NCBI GenBank assembly: GCA_003694975.1
Contig: RFJH01000089.1
Coordinates: 1 to 13,194, forward strand
Direction of reading: 5' to 3'
Origin: Anaerolineae bacterium
GTDB lineage: Bacteria > Chloroflexota > Anaerolineae > Anaerolineales > Villigracilaceae
DNA: 13,194 nt
This document shows positions 1 to 7,851 of the stretch, one piece after another. Numbering within the stretch: the stretch's first letter is position 1; every line of letters begins with the position of its first letter. A program made the translations under genes and the position numbers. Below the pieces are notes generated by a model. The model was not told the DNA's origin, ran no database searches, and was given only the letters and a program-made list of their open reading frames with translations.

Positions 1-28
1 AGGAGTTCACAGGGAGATTGTAACGCAA

Positions 29-57
29 GATGCCCGACAGTCCAACTGCCGGGCATC
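29..57. terminator. Strong hairpin downstream of ileS, possible terminator
   Basis: An 8-bp stem (GATGCCCG at 29-36 with CGGGCATC at 50-57) is extended by a 4-bp inner stem (CAGT 38-41 with ACTG 45-48) across one A/C mismatch, with a 3-nt loop. It lies about 65 bp beyond the ileS stop codon. Read on the minus strand it is followed only by a weak T-rich stretch (TTGCGTTAC), so it may be a terminator of modest quality, an RNA 3'-end stabiliser, or serve a gene outside the window. Bases 58-122 hold nothing else that I can support. Confidence 0.4.
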
Positions 58-122
58 GAGAGTAAGTTCAACTTCTCGGGGAAGATAGACTTCTTCTTCC
101 TGTCATCCGAGTCTGTCCGAGC

Positions 123-3100
123 CTACTCGTCGGTCTTCATCACACCCAGGGTGACTTCTTCGCCATCGAACTTGTGCCGGGCGGTTGCTGCACCCTCCGG
201 CGGTGACGCAAAGAGCAGGTCTACCGTCAGCGTTTCGCCGGTGATGTAATCGCGATGCGCCTCGATGGCGGATTTCAGGCCGGGGGAGGGCTGGACGAAG
301 AGGCGGATGCGGTCAGCGACCTCCAGGCCGGCCTCCTTGCGCAGGGTTTGCACGCGGCGGACGAATTCGCGTGCCAGACCCTCTTGCACCAACTCCGGCG
401 TCAATTCGGTGACCAGGGCGGCAGCGTATGCACCTTCCTCGGCCACGGCGAAACCTTCTTTCGCCTGGGTGCGCACTTCAACCTCGTCGGGGAGGATTTC
501 GTAGGTTTCGCCATCCACCTTGACGGTGAGTGTCTCTCCGGCCAACAAACGACGAGCGCCTTCTTCGGCGTCCATGTCCAGGATGGCCTGACGAATGGCG
601 GGGAACTTACTTCCGTATTTCTGCCCCAGTTGTTTGGGCAAGGGCTTCAGGCTATGGGAAAGGGCTTCTGTGCTGGCGTCCAGGAGGCGGACGTTTTTGA
701 CGTTCAACTCCTCGGCCATCAGGTGGGCGAAGCGTTCCACGGCGGCGCGCTCCCAGGCGTGGCCAACGGCAAAGGCGGCCTCCGCGAGTGGCTGGCGCAC
801 TTTGCGGTTTGCCTTTTGACGAGCGGCGTGTCCCAGTGAAACCAGACGTGTGATCAGCGCCATCTCGCGGTTGAGTTGCTCGTCAATCAGGGTGGGATCG
901 AAGGTTGGCCAGGTGGCCAGATGTACCGATTCGGGCGCCTTGGGGTCTACGCTGCGAACGAGGTTCTGATAGAGTTCTTCGGCCAGGAACGGCATGGCCG
1001 GAGCAAGGATTTTGCTCAGTGTGACGAGGGTCGTATAGAGGGTGGTGTAAGCGGCCTGTTTATCGGCGTCGGATTCGGACTTCCAGAATCGGCGGCGCGA
1101 ACGGCGCAGGTACCAGGTGGAGAGTTTCTCGACAAAGGCCTCGATGGGGCGTGTCGCGTTCGGGACATCGTAGGTATCGTAGGCGGTGGTCACGTCGCGC
1201 ACGAGGGTGTTTAGTTCGGAGAGCAGCCAGCGGTCGAGTTCGTTTTCGGGCCGAAATGCCTTCAGGCGCTCCGGCGAGAGGTCGGGGCGATCCAGGTTGG
1301 CGTACGTGACGAAGAAAGAGTAGACGTTCCACAGAGTGAGGGTGAAATTGCGAATCACCTCGCCGACCAAGTCAACAGAGAACCGACGCTCCTGGCCGGG
1401 AGGGCTGGCGGTGTAGAGATACCAACGGAAGGCATCCGCACCGTGTACGTTCAGCACATCCCAGGGGTCCACGATATTGCCCAGGCTCTTTGACATTTTC
1501 TTCCCCTCTCCGTCCAGGATCAGGCCCAGGCAGATGACATTCTTGAAGCATTCGCTATCGAAAAGCAGGGTGCTGATGGCATGTAGGGAGTAGAACCAGC
1601 CACGCGTCTGGTCCACGGCCTCGCAGATGAAATCGGCGGGGAATTGTTCCTTGAAGCGTTCCTTGTTTTCAAAGGGGTAGTGCCATTGGGCGACCGGCAT
1701 GGCGCCCGAATCGAACCATACGTCAATCAATTCGGGGACGCGGTGCATGGTGCCTTCTTTGCATTCCGGGCAGGGGAAGTGCACTTCGTCCACGTGAGGG
1801 CGGTGCAGGTCGAGGTCGCTCAGGTCGCGTCCGGCCCGTTCGGAGAGTTCGGCTACGGAGCCGATACAGAGTTGATGTCCGCAGTCCTCGCACTCCCAGA
1901 CCGGCAGCGGTGTTCCCCAGTACCGTTCACGCCCCAGCGCCCAGTCGATGTTGTTCGCCAGCCAGTTGCCAAAGCGACCATGCTTGATGTGTTCCGGTAC
2001 CCAGTTGATGTTCTCGTTCAACGCGACCAGACGGTCTTTGAACTGGCTGGTACGGATGTACCAGGTAGGGCGGGCGTAGTAGAGCAAGGGGGTCTTGCAG
2101 CGCCAGCAGAAAGGATAGGTGTGGAGGTAGGTGCCGGCGCGGAAGAGGAGGCCGCGCGCCTGCAAGTCTTCAATGATGAGCGGGTCGGCGTCTTTGACGA
2201 ACATGCCGCTCCAGGGACGGATTTCGGGCAGGAAGGTGCCGTCCGGGGCGACGGTCATCAAGACGGGCAGATCGAATTCCAGGGCGGCCTGCATATCCTC
2301 CGCGCCGAAGGCGGGGGCCATGTGCACCAAGCCGGTGCCCTCTTCTGTGGTGACGAAATCGCCGAGCACCACGTAATGCGCCGGTTTCTCCGGCGGCATG
2401 AAGGTGAAGAGCGGCTGGTAGCGCTTCCCTTTCAACTTCTTGCCCTTGAAGGTCGCCACGACCCGAACTTCTTCCTCGCCGAAGACTTGCTCCAAGAGGG
2501 CCTTCGCCAGGATGAGGCGCTCCGTGCCGCCATCAGGCAGAGTGCGCTCCACGGTGACGTATTCCACATCGGGGTGGGCGGCCACGGCCACGTTGCCGGG
2601 TAGGGTCCAGGGCGTGGTCGTCCAGACGAGGAGGGATGTGCCGGGTTCGTCCACCAGAGGCAGGCGGACGAAGACGGATGGGTCGCTCGTCTCGGAATAT
2701 CCCAGGGCGACCTCGTGATCCGAGAGGGGGGTGCCGCAGCGAGGACAGTAGGGCACGACCTTGAAGCCCCGGTAGAGCAGGTCGCGATCCCAGAAGTTCT
2801 TCAAGATCCACCACACCGATTCGATGTATTCGTTGGTGTAGGTGACGTAGGCGTTCTCCAGGTCTACCCAGAAGGCAATGCGCTCGGTCAGTTTCTCCCA
2901 GTCCTGGATGTATTCGAAGACCGATTTCTTGCACAAGGCATTGAACCTGTCAATGCCGTATTCTTCGATTTGTCCTTTGTTGGTGAAGCCGAGTTTCTTC
3001 TCGACCTCGATCTCGACCGGCAGGCCGTGCGTGTCCCAACCGCCGCGTCGAATGACGTGGTAGCCGCGCATAATCTTGTAGCGAGGGAACATGTCTTTGA

Positions 3101-3290
3101 AGGCGCGTGCGAGGACGTGGTGCACGCCGGGTCTGCCGTTGGCGGTGGGTGGCCCTTCATAGAAGACATATTCAGGCCCACCCTCGCGCTGCTCGAGGGT
3201 CTTCTGGAAGATGGCACGTTGTTTCCAGAATTTAAGGACGGCCTCTTCCATAGCGGGGACATCCAGTTGTGGGGAAACGGGTTTGAACAT
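123..3290 (-). CDS. ileS: Isoleucyl-tRNA synthetase, type 2 (eukaryote-like)
   Basis: Cytoplasmic enzyme that charges tRNA-Ile with isoleucine using ATP and edits mischarged valine. The protein is 1055 aa, normal for the family. Seen in the sequence: the HIGH-equivalent GVHH at 55-58 within PPTANGRPGVHH, WDTHGLP at 85-91, a Cys pair CPRC at 182-185, the CP1 editing domain beginning near TTTPWTLPGN (about 224-233), further Cys pairs resembling zinc knuckles (CWRC, CEDC, CPEC), and KMSKS at 598-602. The GRPGVHH form and the overall length point to the type 2 clade shared with eukaryotes, whose members are generally mupirocin tolerant; that tolerance is inferred here. The reading frame stays open upstream to 3557, but that part is T-box leader. 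The start at 3290 has CGGAGG at 3295-3300, four bases ahead, and gives the normal N-terminus MFKPV. It is monocistronic as far as visible and controlled by the T-box. Confidence 0.97.
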   Translation of the reverse strand: MFKPVSPQLDVPAMEEAVLKFWKQRAIFQKTLEQREGGPEYVFYEGPPTANGRPGVHHVLARAFKDMFPRYKIMRGYHVIRRGGWDTHGLPVEIEVEKKLGFTNKGQIEEYGIDRFNALCKKSVFEYIQDWEKLTERIAFWVDLENAYVTYTNEYIESVWWILKNFWDRDLLYRGFKVVPYCPRCGTPLSDHEVALGYSETSDPSVFVRLPLVDEPGTSLLVWTTTPWTLPGNVAVAAHPDVEYVTVERTLPDGGTERLILAKALLEQVFGEEEVRVVATFKGKKLKGKRYQPLFTFMPPEKPAHYVVLGDFVTTEEGTGLVHMAPAFGAEDMQAALEFDLPVLMTVAPDGTFLPEIRPWSGMFVKDADPLIIEDLQARGLLFRAGTYLHTYPFCWRCKTPLLYYARPTWYIRTSQFKDRLVALNENINWVPEHIKHGRFGNWLANNIDWALGRERYWGTPLPVWECEDCGHQLCIGSVAELSERAGRDLSDLDLHRPHVDEVHFPCPECKEGTMHRVPELIDVWFDSGAMPVAQWHYPFENKERFKEQFPADFICEAVDQTRGWFYSLHAISTLLFDSECFKNVICLGLILDGEGKKMSKSLGNIVDPWDVLNVHGADAFRWYLYTASPPGQERRFSVDLVGEVIRNFTLTLWNVYSFFVTYANLDRPDLSPERLKAFRPENELDRWLLSELNTLVRDVTTAYDTYDVPNATRPIEAFVEKLSTWYLRRSRRRFWKSESDADKQAAYTTLYTTLVTLSKILAPAMPFLAEELYQNLVRSVDPKAPESVHLATWPTFDPTLIDEQLNREMALITRLVSLGHAARQKANRKVRQPLAEAAFAVGHAWERAAVERFAHLMAEELNVKNVRLLDASTEALSHSLKPLPKQLGQKYGSKFPAIRQAILDMDAEEGARRLLAGETLTVKVDGETYEILPDEVEVRTQAKEGFAVAEEGAYAAALVTELTPELVQEGLAREFVRRVQTLRKEAGLEVADRIRLFVQPSPGLKSAIEAHRDYITGETLTVDLLFASPPEGAATARHKFDGEEVTLGVMKTDE

Positions 3291-3336
3291 GGCGCCTCCG
3301 ATGATTGGTGTGTGGGATTGGGGGTGAGGGGCATAT

Positions 3337-3369
3337 AAGAAAACGCCCATCCCAAGCAGGGACGAGCGT
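3337..3369 (-). terminator. T-box intrinsic terminator
   Basis: An 11-bp stem pairs ACGCTCGTCCC (3369-3359) with GGGATGGGCGT (3353-3343), with two G-U pairs and a 5-nt loop, followed by TTTCTT. Its 5' arm contains the CGTCCC that the antiterminator needs, so the two folds are mutually exclusive. This shows that the leader works at the level of transcription rather than translation start. The ileS start codon is 47 bp past the end of the T-tract. Confidence 0.9.
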
Positions 3370-3625
3370 ATGGCCCGCGGTACCACCCCGATTCCTGCCC
3401 AACAGGGCAGACTCTCAGCCGGGTACGGCCAGTGCTGGCTTATACCCGCGTCCGGGTAACGGTGGACGAGACCGGCGTTCTTACTCTCGGCGCGAGGCCG
3501 ATTTCGGATTGCGGCTCCGGAAGGATTTTCCGCCTGCCGTACCGACCTGGCTCGCACCTAACCCAGGCTCGCTGACGGCCAATGCAGGCGTACTCGTTTC
3601 CATCGTCGCCTTTGCTCTATGGTGT
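3337..3625 (-). promoter_or_regulatory. T-box riboswitch, isoleucine specifier, upstream of ileS
   Basis: Leader RNA that senses uncharged tRNA-Ile and allows ileS transcription to continue. On the minus strand Stem I is closed by CGCCTGC (3590-3584) with GCAGGCG (3537-3531). The conserved AGTA (3594-3591) faces the specifier loop GAAAATC, which places the codon AUC (Ile) at 3526-3524. The distal loop carries GGTGCGAG between CCTGG and CCAGG. A Stem III hairpin TACCCG/CGGGTA and a 6-bp hairpin CTGCCC/GGGCAG follow. The T-box motif GGGTGGTACCGCGGG is at 3388-3374, with UGGU (3385-3382) able to pair with the ACCA end of tRNA-Ile. GGG 3388-3386 and GCGGGC 3378-3373 can pair with 3367-3359 to form the antiterminator, which excludes the terminator. 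The 5' end is inferred from the promoter. Confidence 0.95.
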
Positions 3626-3632
3626 GAGCCGA

Positions 3633-3662
3633 ATTATGCCATAAATTATCCGAACAGGTCAA
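3633..3662 (-). promoter_or_regulatory. Sigma-70-type promoter for the T-box/ileS transcript
   Basis: On the minus strand, TTGACC (3662-3657) and CATAAT (3638-3633) are separated by 18 bp. A TG dinucleotide one base before the -10 gives an extended -10. Transcription would begin near 3625, just before the T-box structure, which fits the expected leader length. Confidence 0.65.
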
Positions 3663-3832
3663 GCGCGCGCGTTCGCCGTTCAAGGCTTTTCAATAATCGA
3701 ACATTTGTAGAGCAACGGCTCGCCGTTGTCCCCGCATACCGCGCTCCTGATGCGCTTTGTGTCACTTTGCACACGGGGGTCGGGCGAGGGCAATGCTTTC
3801 GCCGACCCAACAGTCCACTTTGTTCGCTTCTC

Positions 3833-3861
3833 TTGACAGCGATGTTAAGTTGCGATATAGT
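3833..3861 (+). promoter_or_regulatory. Near-consensus sigma-70 promoter of padR-MFS operon
   Basis: A perfect -35 TTGACA (3833-3838) is followed after exactly 17 bp by TATAGT (3856-3861), a 5/6 match to the -10 consensus. The predicted start is near 3868, about 40 bp before the padR start codon. This is the strongest promoter by eye in the window, as expected for a unit held down by a repressor. Bases 3663-3832, between this and the divergent ileS promoter, show no gene or clear structure. Confidence 0.8.
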
Positions 3862-3872
3862 TGCGCTCATAT

Positions 3873-3888
3873 TAGTCAATTTTGACTA
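3873..3888. promoter_or_regulatory. Inverted repeat, candidate PadR operator
   Basis: TAGTCAA (3873-3879) and TTGACTA (3882-3888) form a perfect 7-2-7 inverted repeat, overlapped by a second palindrome GACTAGTC (3884-3891). The repeat lies just downstream of the predicted transcription start and ahead of the padR ribosome-binding site, so a bound dimer would block transcription. PadR-family repressors usually autoregulate and control an adjacent exporter. Binding by this particular PadR is inferred. Confidence 0.55.
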
Positions 3889-3909
3889 GTCTAAACTGGA
3901 AGGTTTCCG

Positions 3910-4452
3910 ATGAGTCGAGAACTTCTCTTGCTTGGTCTGTTGCGCCAGCAGGCCCGGCACGGCTATGAATTGCATGATTTCATTCAGACGCGCCTGACGT
4001 CGTGCACGCGGTTGAAAAAGGCCACCGCTTACTACCTGCTGAAGAAGATGGCGGATCGGGGATGGCTGACTCAAGAAACTGTTCAGGAGGGAAAGCGCCC
4101 GCCGCGGCAGGTCTACGAACTGACCCCTCAGGGGGAGGTGGCTTTTCAACGCCTGCTGCGTGAGCATCTGGCGCGACATCACCCTGCCGATTTTCCGGAT
4201 GATATCAGCCTGGCATTCCTTGATGTTCTCTCCGTGGAGGAGAGGCGCAAACTGCTGAGGAAGCGGCGCTCTGATCTGCAATCCGCTCTGGAACGCGCGC
4301 GTGCCATGCCTCCTCATCCCGGCAGCCTGGGGTTGGTGATGGCGCATTGGCGTCATCATCTGGAATCGGAGTTGCAATGGCTGGATGGATTGCTGGCGTC
4401 TCTCGATGCGAGCGAGGAAGTTTCACCCAATACATTCCAACATTCAAAGTAG
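3910..4452 (+). CDS. PadR-family transcriptional regulator
   Basis: Predicted ligand-responsive repressor of 180 aa. The N-terminal half is a PadR winged helix: LLLLGLL with HGYEL near residues 5-21, a recognition-helix region TAYYLLKKMADRGWL (39-53), and the wing with RQVYELTPQGEVAF (66-79), the usual YxLTxxG motif. The C-terminal half (about 95-165) is helical and charged, as in the dimerisation segment of the family. The start at 3910 is supported by GGAAGG at 3898-3903 with 6-base spacing. The stop lies 18 bp before the MFS transporter gene, so both are probably cotranscribed from the promoter at 3833-3861. By analogy with other PadR-exporter pairs, it probably represses itself and the pump until a toxic compound binds; the ligand cannot be told from the sequence. 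Confidence 0.88.
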   Translation: MSRELLLLGLLRQQARHGYELHDFIQTRLTSCTRLKKATAYYLLKKMADRGWLTQETVQEGKRPPRQVYELTPQGEVAFQRLLREHLARHHPADFPDDISLAFLDVLSVEERRKLLRKRRSDLQSALERARAMPPHPGSLGLVMAHWRHHLESELQWLDGLLASLDASEEVSPNTFQHSK

Positions 4453-4470
4453 AAAAGGAAAAATTATTTC

Positions 4471-5838
4471 ATGGATACGAAACAACGTAACCGCCTGCTT
4501 GCTTTGCTCTTCTCCGGCGTGCTCATGGCCGCCATGGACATTGCTATCGTTGGCCCGGCGCTACCGGCCATACGGGATTTCTTTGCCGTGACCGATCGTA
4601 CCGTGGCCTGGGTCTTTACCACTTATCTGTTGGCCAACCTGGTCGGCACACCGGTCATGGCGAAACTTTCTGACCGATTCGGGCGACGCGACATCTATGT
4701 GCTTGATCTTCTCCTCTTCGCTGCCGGTTCCGTCATCGTCGCCACAGCCGGCTCGCTGACCGCCGTGCTCGTGGGGCGAGGTATTCAGGGATTTGGGGCC
4801 GGCGGCATCTTTCCTGTGGCTTCTGCGGTCATCGGAGATACTTTCCCTCCTGAAAAACGAGGCAGTGCCCTGGGGTTGATCGGTGCCGTCTTTGGGTTGG
4901 CTTTCATTATTGGCCCTATCTTGGGTGGTATTTTGTTGCGATATGGCTGGCAGATGCTTTTCTGGGGACCGCTTCCGTTGGCGATCGTTTTGCTTCTACC
5001 GGCATGGAAAATGCTTCCCACCCAGGGACGCGACGCAGCAGGCAGGGCGGATTGGGGTGGAACGATCACGTTGGGTATCTTCTTGCTTTCGCTGGCCTAC
5101 GGCCTCAACCAATTAGATACCGAGCATCTTGCCGAGAGTCTGCGCTCGCCCAATGTGTGGCCTTTCCTCTTATTTGGGTTGGTCCTCTTGCCGGTGCTGG
5201 CACGAATCGAGCGCCGTGCTGAAGACCCCATCATCCGTCCGGCCTTGTTCGGCACACGGCAACTCCGCCTGGCGGATTTTCTCTCCTTTGGCGCCGGGGT
5301 AATCGAGGGCGGGATGGTATTCATTCCCGCTTTACTGGTCGCGGCATTTGGGGTCAGTGAGTCAAAGGCCAGTTTTATGCTCATCCCCCTTGTCGTTACC
5401 CTGGTCATTGGTTCCCCGTCTTTTGGGAAACTACTCGATTTGCGCGGCTCGCGGGTGGTGGTTACCATCGGCACGGCTCTGCTCACCCTGGGCGGAGTGA
5501 CACTGAGTTTCCTTCCCCTTACTCTTCCGTCGTTCTATCTGTCGGGTGCACTGATTGGGCTGGGGCTTTCGGCGTTGCTGGGTGCGCCGGTGCGCTATAT
5601 TGTCATCAATGAGGCTCCAGTCGGTGACCGCGCCGCGGCCCAGGCTCTGATCTCCCTTTTGACCAAGATCGGACAGATGGTAACCGGCGCTTTGGTCGGT
5701 GCAGTCGCCACCAGCCTGGGCGGCGGCGTCGTTGGGTATCAAGCCGCTTTCCGGGTCCTGACCGTCTTCGCAGTCTTGTTGTTCCTCGCCGCGCTTCGTC
5801 TCAAGAGGCAAGATGAGGAGTTGAGTGTTCTGGCGTAG
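4471..5838 (+). CDS. DHA2-type MFS drug efflux transporter (14 TM)
   Basis: Inner-membrane proton-coupled exporter of the EmrB/QacA (DHA2) group, 455 aa. About 14 hydrophobic segments can be counted, including two extra ones (around 245-300 of the protein) between the N- and C-terminal six-helix halves, which marks DHA2 rather than DHA1. Family motifs seen: MDIAIVGPALPAI in TM1 (residues 22-34), motif A KLSDRFGRRD (65-74) in the loop after TM2, RGIQGFGAGG (103-112) in TM4, and the antiporter motif C, GPILGG (148-153), in TM5. AAGGAA at 4455-4460 lies 10 bases before the ATG, a slightly long spacing. It is the second gene of the padR operon, and a strong terminator follows. Substrates are unknown; a multidrug or antibiotic pump is the likely role. 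Confidence 0.9.
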   Translation: MDTKQRNRLLALLFSGVLMAAMDIAIVGPALPAIRDFFAVTDRTVAWVFTTYLLANLVGTPVMAKLSDRFGRRDIYVLDLLLFAAGSVIVATAGSLTAVLVGRGIQGFGAGGIFPVASAVIGDTFPPEKRGSALGLIGAVFGLAFIIGPILGGILLRYGWQMLFWGPLPLAIVLLLPAWKMLPTQGRDAAGRADWGGTITLGIFLLSLAYGLNQLDTEHLAESLRSPNVWPFLLFGLVLLPVLARIERRAEDPIIRPALFGTRQLRLADFLSFGAGVIEGGMVFIPALLVAAFGVSESKASFMLIPLVVTLVIGSPSFGKLLDLRGSRVVVTIGTALLTLGGVTLSFLPLTLPSFYLSGALIGLGLSALLGAPVRYIVINEAPVGDRAAAQALISLLTKIGQMVTGALVGAVATSLGGGVVGYQAAFRVLTVFAVLLFLAALRLKRQDEELSVLA

Positions 5839-5932
5839 TGCCTCATTGACGATGAGAGGAATAGTACCTTAGTGTGAGCGGAAAACGACGGGAAGGGGCT
5901 TGAAAAAAGGGCCTTTTTGTGTCACAATAGAG

Positions 5933-5979
5933 ATGCCCGCCGTTGGGTGCCCCCCTCACCCAGCGGTGGGCATTTGTTT
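5933..5979 (+). terminator. Intrinsic terminator after the MFS gene
   Basis: Bases 5933-5949 (ATGCCCG then CCGTTGGGTG, sharing one G) pair with 5957-5973 as a continuous 17-bp stem containing two G-T pairs. The loop is 7 nt and C-rich, and TTTGTTT runs into 5979. It ends padR-MFS transcription and abuts the stop codon of the convergent lipoprotein gene. On the minus strand it is followed by CTCTATTG, so it is weaker in that direction but could still stabilise that 3' end. Confidence 0.85.
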
Positions 5980-6656
5980 CATGGGATGGGCTCGGGGACA
6001 CCCAGCGTGTCCGGCCTGGGTTTGAAGATACCGATGTCGGTGCAGGATGTGGGGGAGAGGGTCAGAAGAGCCTGTCCTTCGCCGGTGGTTAGTTCGGCGC
6101 GCAGATATGTTGCAGTGCTGTAGGCGGTGTCCACCGTTAGTTTGAGGGTGACCTGGTGGTGGGCGGGCAGGGTAGCGAGACACCATTCTTTATCCGGGTG
6201 CTCGCGTTCCTCGTCGCTGGCCGAGAGGGTGACGCAAAGGCCACTGTATTCTCTGTTGCTCTGGTTGCGAAGAAGTACATAGGCGTTAGTGACTTCGCCC
6301 ATAGCGTGGCTGATATCAATGCTGGTGTCGCAGCCGATGATTTCCATGGTCAGGGCGTCTTCGGGGGTTGGGGATAGGGTGACGGTGGCGGTGGTGGTTG
6401 CGGTGGTGTCCGGTGTCGGTGTCAGGGGCGAGGCGGTGACCTCGGGGCCTGGTGATGCGGTAGAGGGTGGGATGACGGTGGGGGGCACGGGCGTGCGTGT
6501 CTCGGTCGGATAGTAGATGATGGGGGTGGGGGTAAGTACGCGCGGCGTGTTGGATGGGATTGGCGTGGGGCGGGCAGGTAGTGGCTGCACGTCCCAGCCG
6601 GTGCAGGCAGCCAGGGTGAGCAAAAGTACGCTGCTGAAAAGGGTGAGCGTTCTCAT
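5979..6656 (-). CDS. Thr/Pro-rich lipoprotein of unknown function
   Basis: Probable surface lipoprotein of 225 aa. Residues 1-18 form a lipoprotein signal (MRTLTLF..., hydrophobic core, lipobox LAAC with Cys18). Residues about 27-100 are a low-complexity Pro/Thr/Ser linker with repeated TPTP units, a common spacer in exported Chloroflexota proteins. Residues about 101-215 form a compact beta-rich domain with four cysteines (109, 141, 159, 205), possibly disulfide bonded; I cannot name its family. An Ig-like fold such as the FxLYD or CARDB type is a guess. The start has a good ribosome-binding site, AGGAAGGA at 6663-6670, with 6-base spacing. It begins 24 bp after the L,D-transpeptidase stop, so the two are probably cotranscribed and both act at the cell wall. 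Confidence 0.8.
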   Translation of the reverse strand: MRTLTLFSSVLLLTLAACTGWDVQPLPARPTPIPSNTPRVLTPTPIIYYPTETRTPVPPTVIPPSTASPGPEVTASPLTPTPDTTATTTATVTLSPTPEDALTMEIIGCDTSIDISHAMGEVTNAYVLLRNQSNREYSGLCVTLSASDEEREHPDKEWCLATLPAHHQVTLKLTVDTAYSTATYLRAELTTGEGQALLTLSPTSCTDIGIFKPRPDTLGVPEPIP

Positions 6657-6680
6657 GGGATGTCCTTCCTGGTAGCGCGC

Positions 6681-7829
6681 TCAGTACGCCCAGTCGTTAT
6701 AGAGTGAGGGGTCGGTGGGCGTCTGGCCGGTCGGGTCGTGGACCCATACCCAGTCGCCCACGTTTGCCCAGTTGAAGAGCCAGTGCGCATCGCCGATGGA
6801 GAGGTTGACACAGCCGTGAGACTGGGGGAAGCCGAAGCGGGTGCGCCAGTAAGCGCCGTGGAGGGCGCGCGCTTTGTCGAAGTACATCGTCCACGGGACG
6901 TTGTCGAGGTAGTAGAAGTCGCTGGGGTCGTTGTTACGCATGGTCTCGGTCTCTTTCTTTTCGTAGATTTGGAAGAGGCCGGGGCGCGTCCAGAAGGGTT
7001 CCATACCGCTGGCGATCACGGTAGCGAAGATGAGTTCGTAGTTCTCGTAAACGGCCAGGGTTTGCTCGGCGAGGTTGACCTCGATCCAACGCCCATCGGG
7101 GACGCCATCCGGTGGTGTGGTGTTGACCACCACCCGAGCAACTTTACGGGCTTCTACCCATTGGTCGGGGCCGATGAGGTTCCAATCCGCGCCGTCCACG
7201 TTCTGGGTGGCGTAAATGGGAATTACGGTGTATGGGCGAAGGCGTTTGCCGGTATTGGGAGCGTTGTATCCCGGGGCGCGCTTGATGGGGATGTCCTCGA
7301 ACGTCCAGCCGAAGTCGTGGCGTGGGGTTTCGTGGAAGAGCAGTCCCTGGAAGGTCGAGATTTCCGAGACGCGAGCGCCTTTGCCGGGGATCCAACCGCC
7401 TGATTGGGTCAGGTAGTAGATGCCGCGCCCGGTGTCCACGCGATCGATGTAGGAGATGTAAACAAAGCCTGGAGGAAAGTACTGTCCACTGCCGGCGTTT
7501 GGGTCACTGGGGATACCGGCATAAATGGGGACGGGTTCGGGGTCGAGGCGGAAGTAGTGGTAGGGGATTTCGGTCAGGGCGGGGTCGGGTTTGTAGGCGG
7601 GCAGCGGGCGCGGTGGGTAAGGGATGCCCATGCGTGCCAGGTCGGTCAGATAGGCGGATGGCCCTAAGGGCACACAGTCGCCGGGTGCTTCGAGGTACAC
7701 CCCCGGTGGACAGAGGACGGCTCCACCGGCAGGTTCCGTCTGCGAGGAGGCGTTCTGGGCCAGGACGGGGAAGGAGGCGAAGATAACAGAGAGGGCTATT
7801 GAGAGCAAGAGGATCGGTGAGCGTTTCAT
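6681..7829 (-). CDS. Exported L,D-transpeptidase (YkuD domain)
   Basis: Cell-wall enzyme expected to make 3-3 peptidoglycan cross-links or attach proteins to peptidoglycan; 382 aa. Residues 1-24 are a signal peptide (MKRSP, hydrophobic core, VLA cleavage motif before Gln25). The middle region (about 40-260) is rich in aromatic residues and Pro and contains segments that could be SH3-like wall-binding units. The YkuD catalytic domain begins near WIEVNLAEQTLAVY and carries the active-site signature H324-G ... G ... S337-H-G-C340-V-N, with Cys340 the nucleophile. The frame is open to an ATG at 7922, but the ATG at 7829 gives a proper signal peptide and lies just after an extended -10 promoter, so I chose it. 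No clear Shine-Dalgarno sequence precedes it. The lipoprotein gene follows 24 bp downstream. Confidence 0.92.
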   Translation of the reverse strand: MKRSPILLLSIALSVIFASFPVLAQNASSQTEPAGGAVLCPPGVYLEAPGDCVPLGPSAYLTDLARMGIPYPPRPLPAYKPDPALTEIPYHYFRLDPEPVPIYAGIPSDPNAGSGQYFPPGFVYISYIDRVDTGRGIYYLTQSGGWIPGKGARVSEISTFQGLLFHETPRHDFGWTFEDIPIKRAPGYNAPNTGKRLRPYTVIPIYATQNVDGADWNLIGPDQWVEARKVARVVVNTTPPDGVPDGRWIEVNLAEQTLAVYENYELIFATVIASGMEPFWTRPGLFQIYEKKETETMRNNDPSDFYYLDNVPWTMYFDKARALHGAYWRTRFGFPQSHGCVNLSIGDAHWLFNWANVGDWVWVHDPTGQTPTDPSLYNDWAY

Positions 7830-7851
7830 GGCGTTAACGGAGCGTGAGGCG

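Noticed and set aside
1644..2603. 319-codon open frame on the plus strand inside ileS
   Set aside because: Antisense to highly conserved ileS sequence; composition mirrors the opposite codons and no family motif is visible.
3291..3557. 89-codon N-terminal extension of the IleRS frame
   Set aside because: It covers the T-box, specifier and terminator, has no family similarity, and a good ribosome-binding site precedes the ATG at 3290.
6350..6580. GT-rich repetitive stretch as a tandem repeat or CRISPR-like element
   Set aside because: It encodes the irregular Thr/Pro linker of the lipoprotein on the minus strand; no fixed repeat unit or spacers.
6738..7403. 221-codon open frame opposite the L,D-transpeptidase
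   Set aside because: Antisense shadow of a gene with clear catalytic motifs, without a ribosome-binding site.
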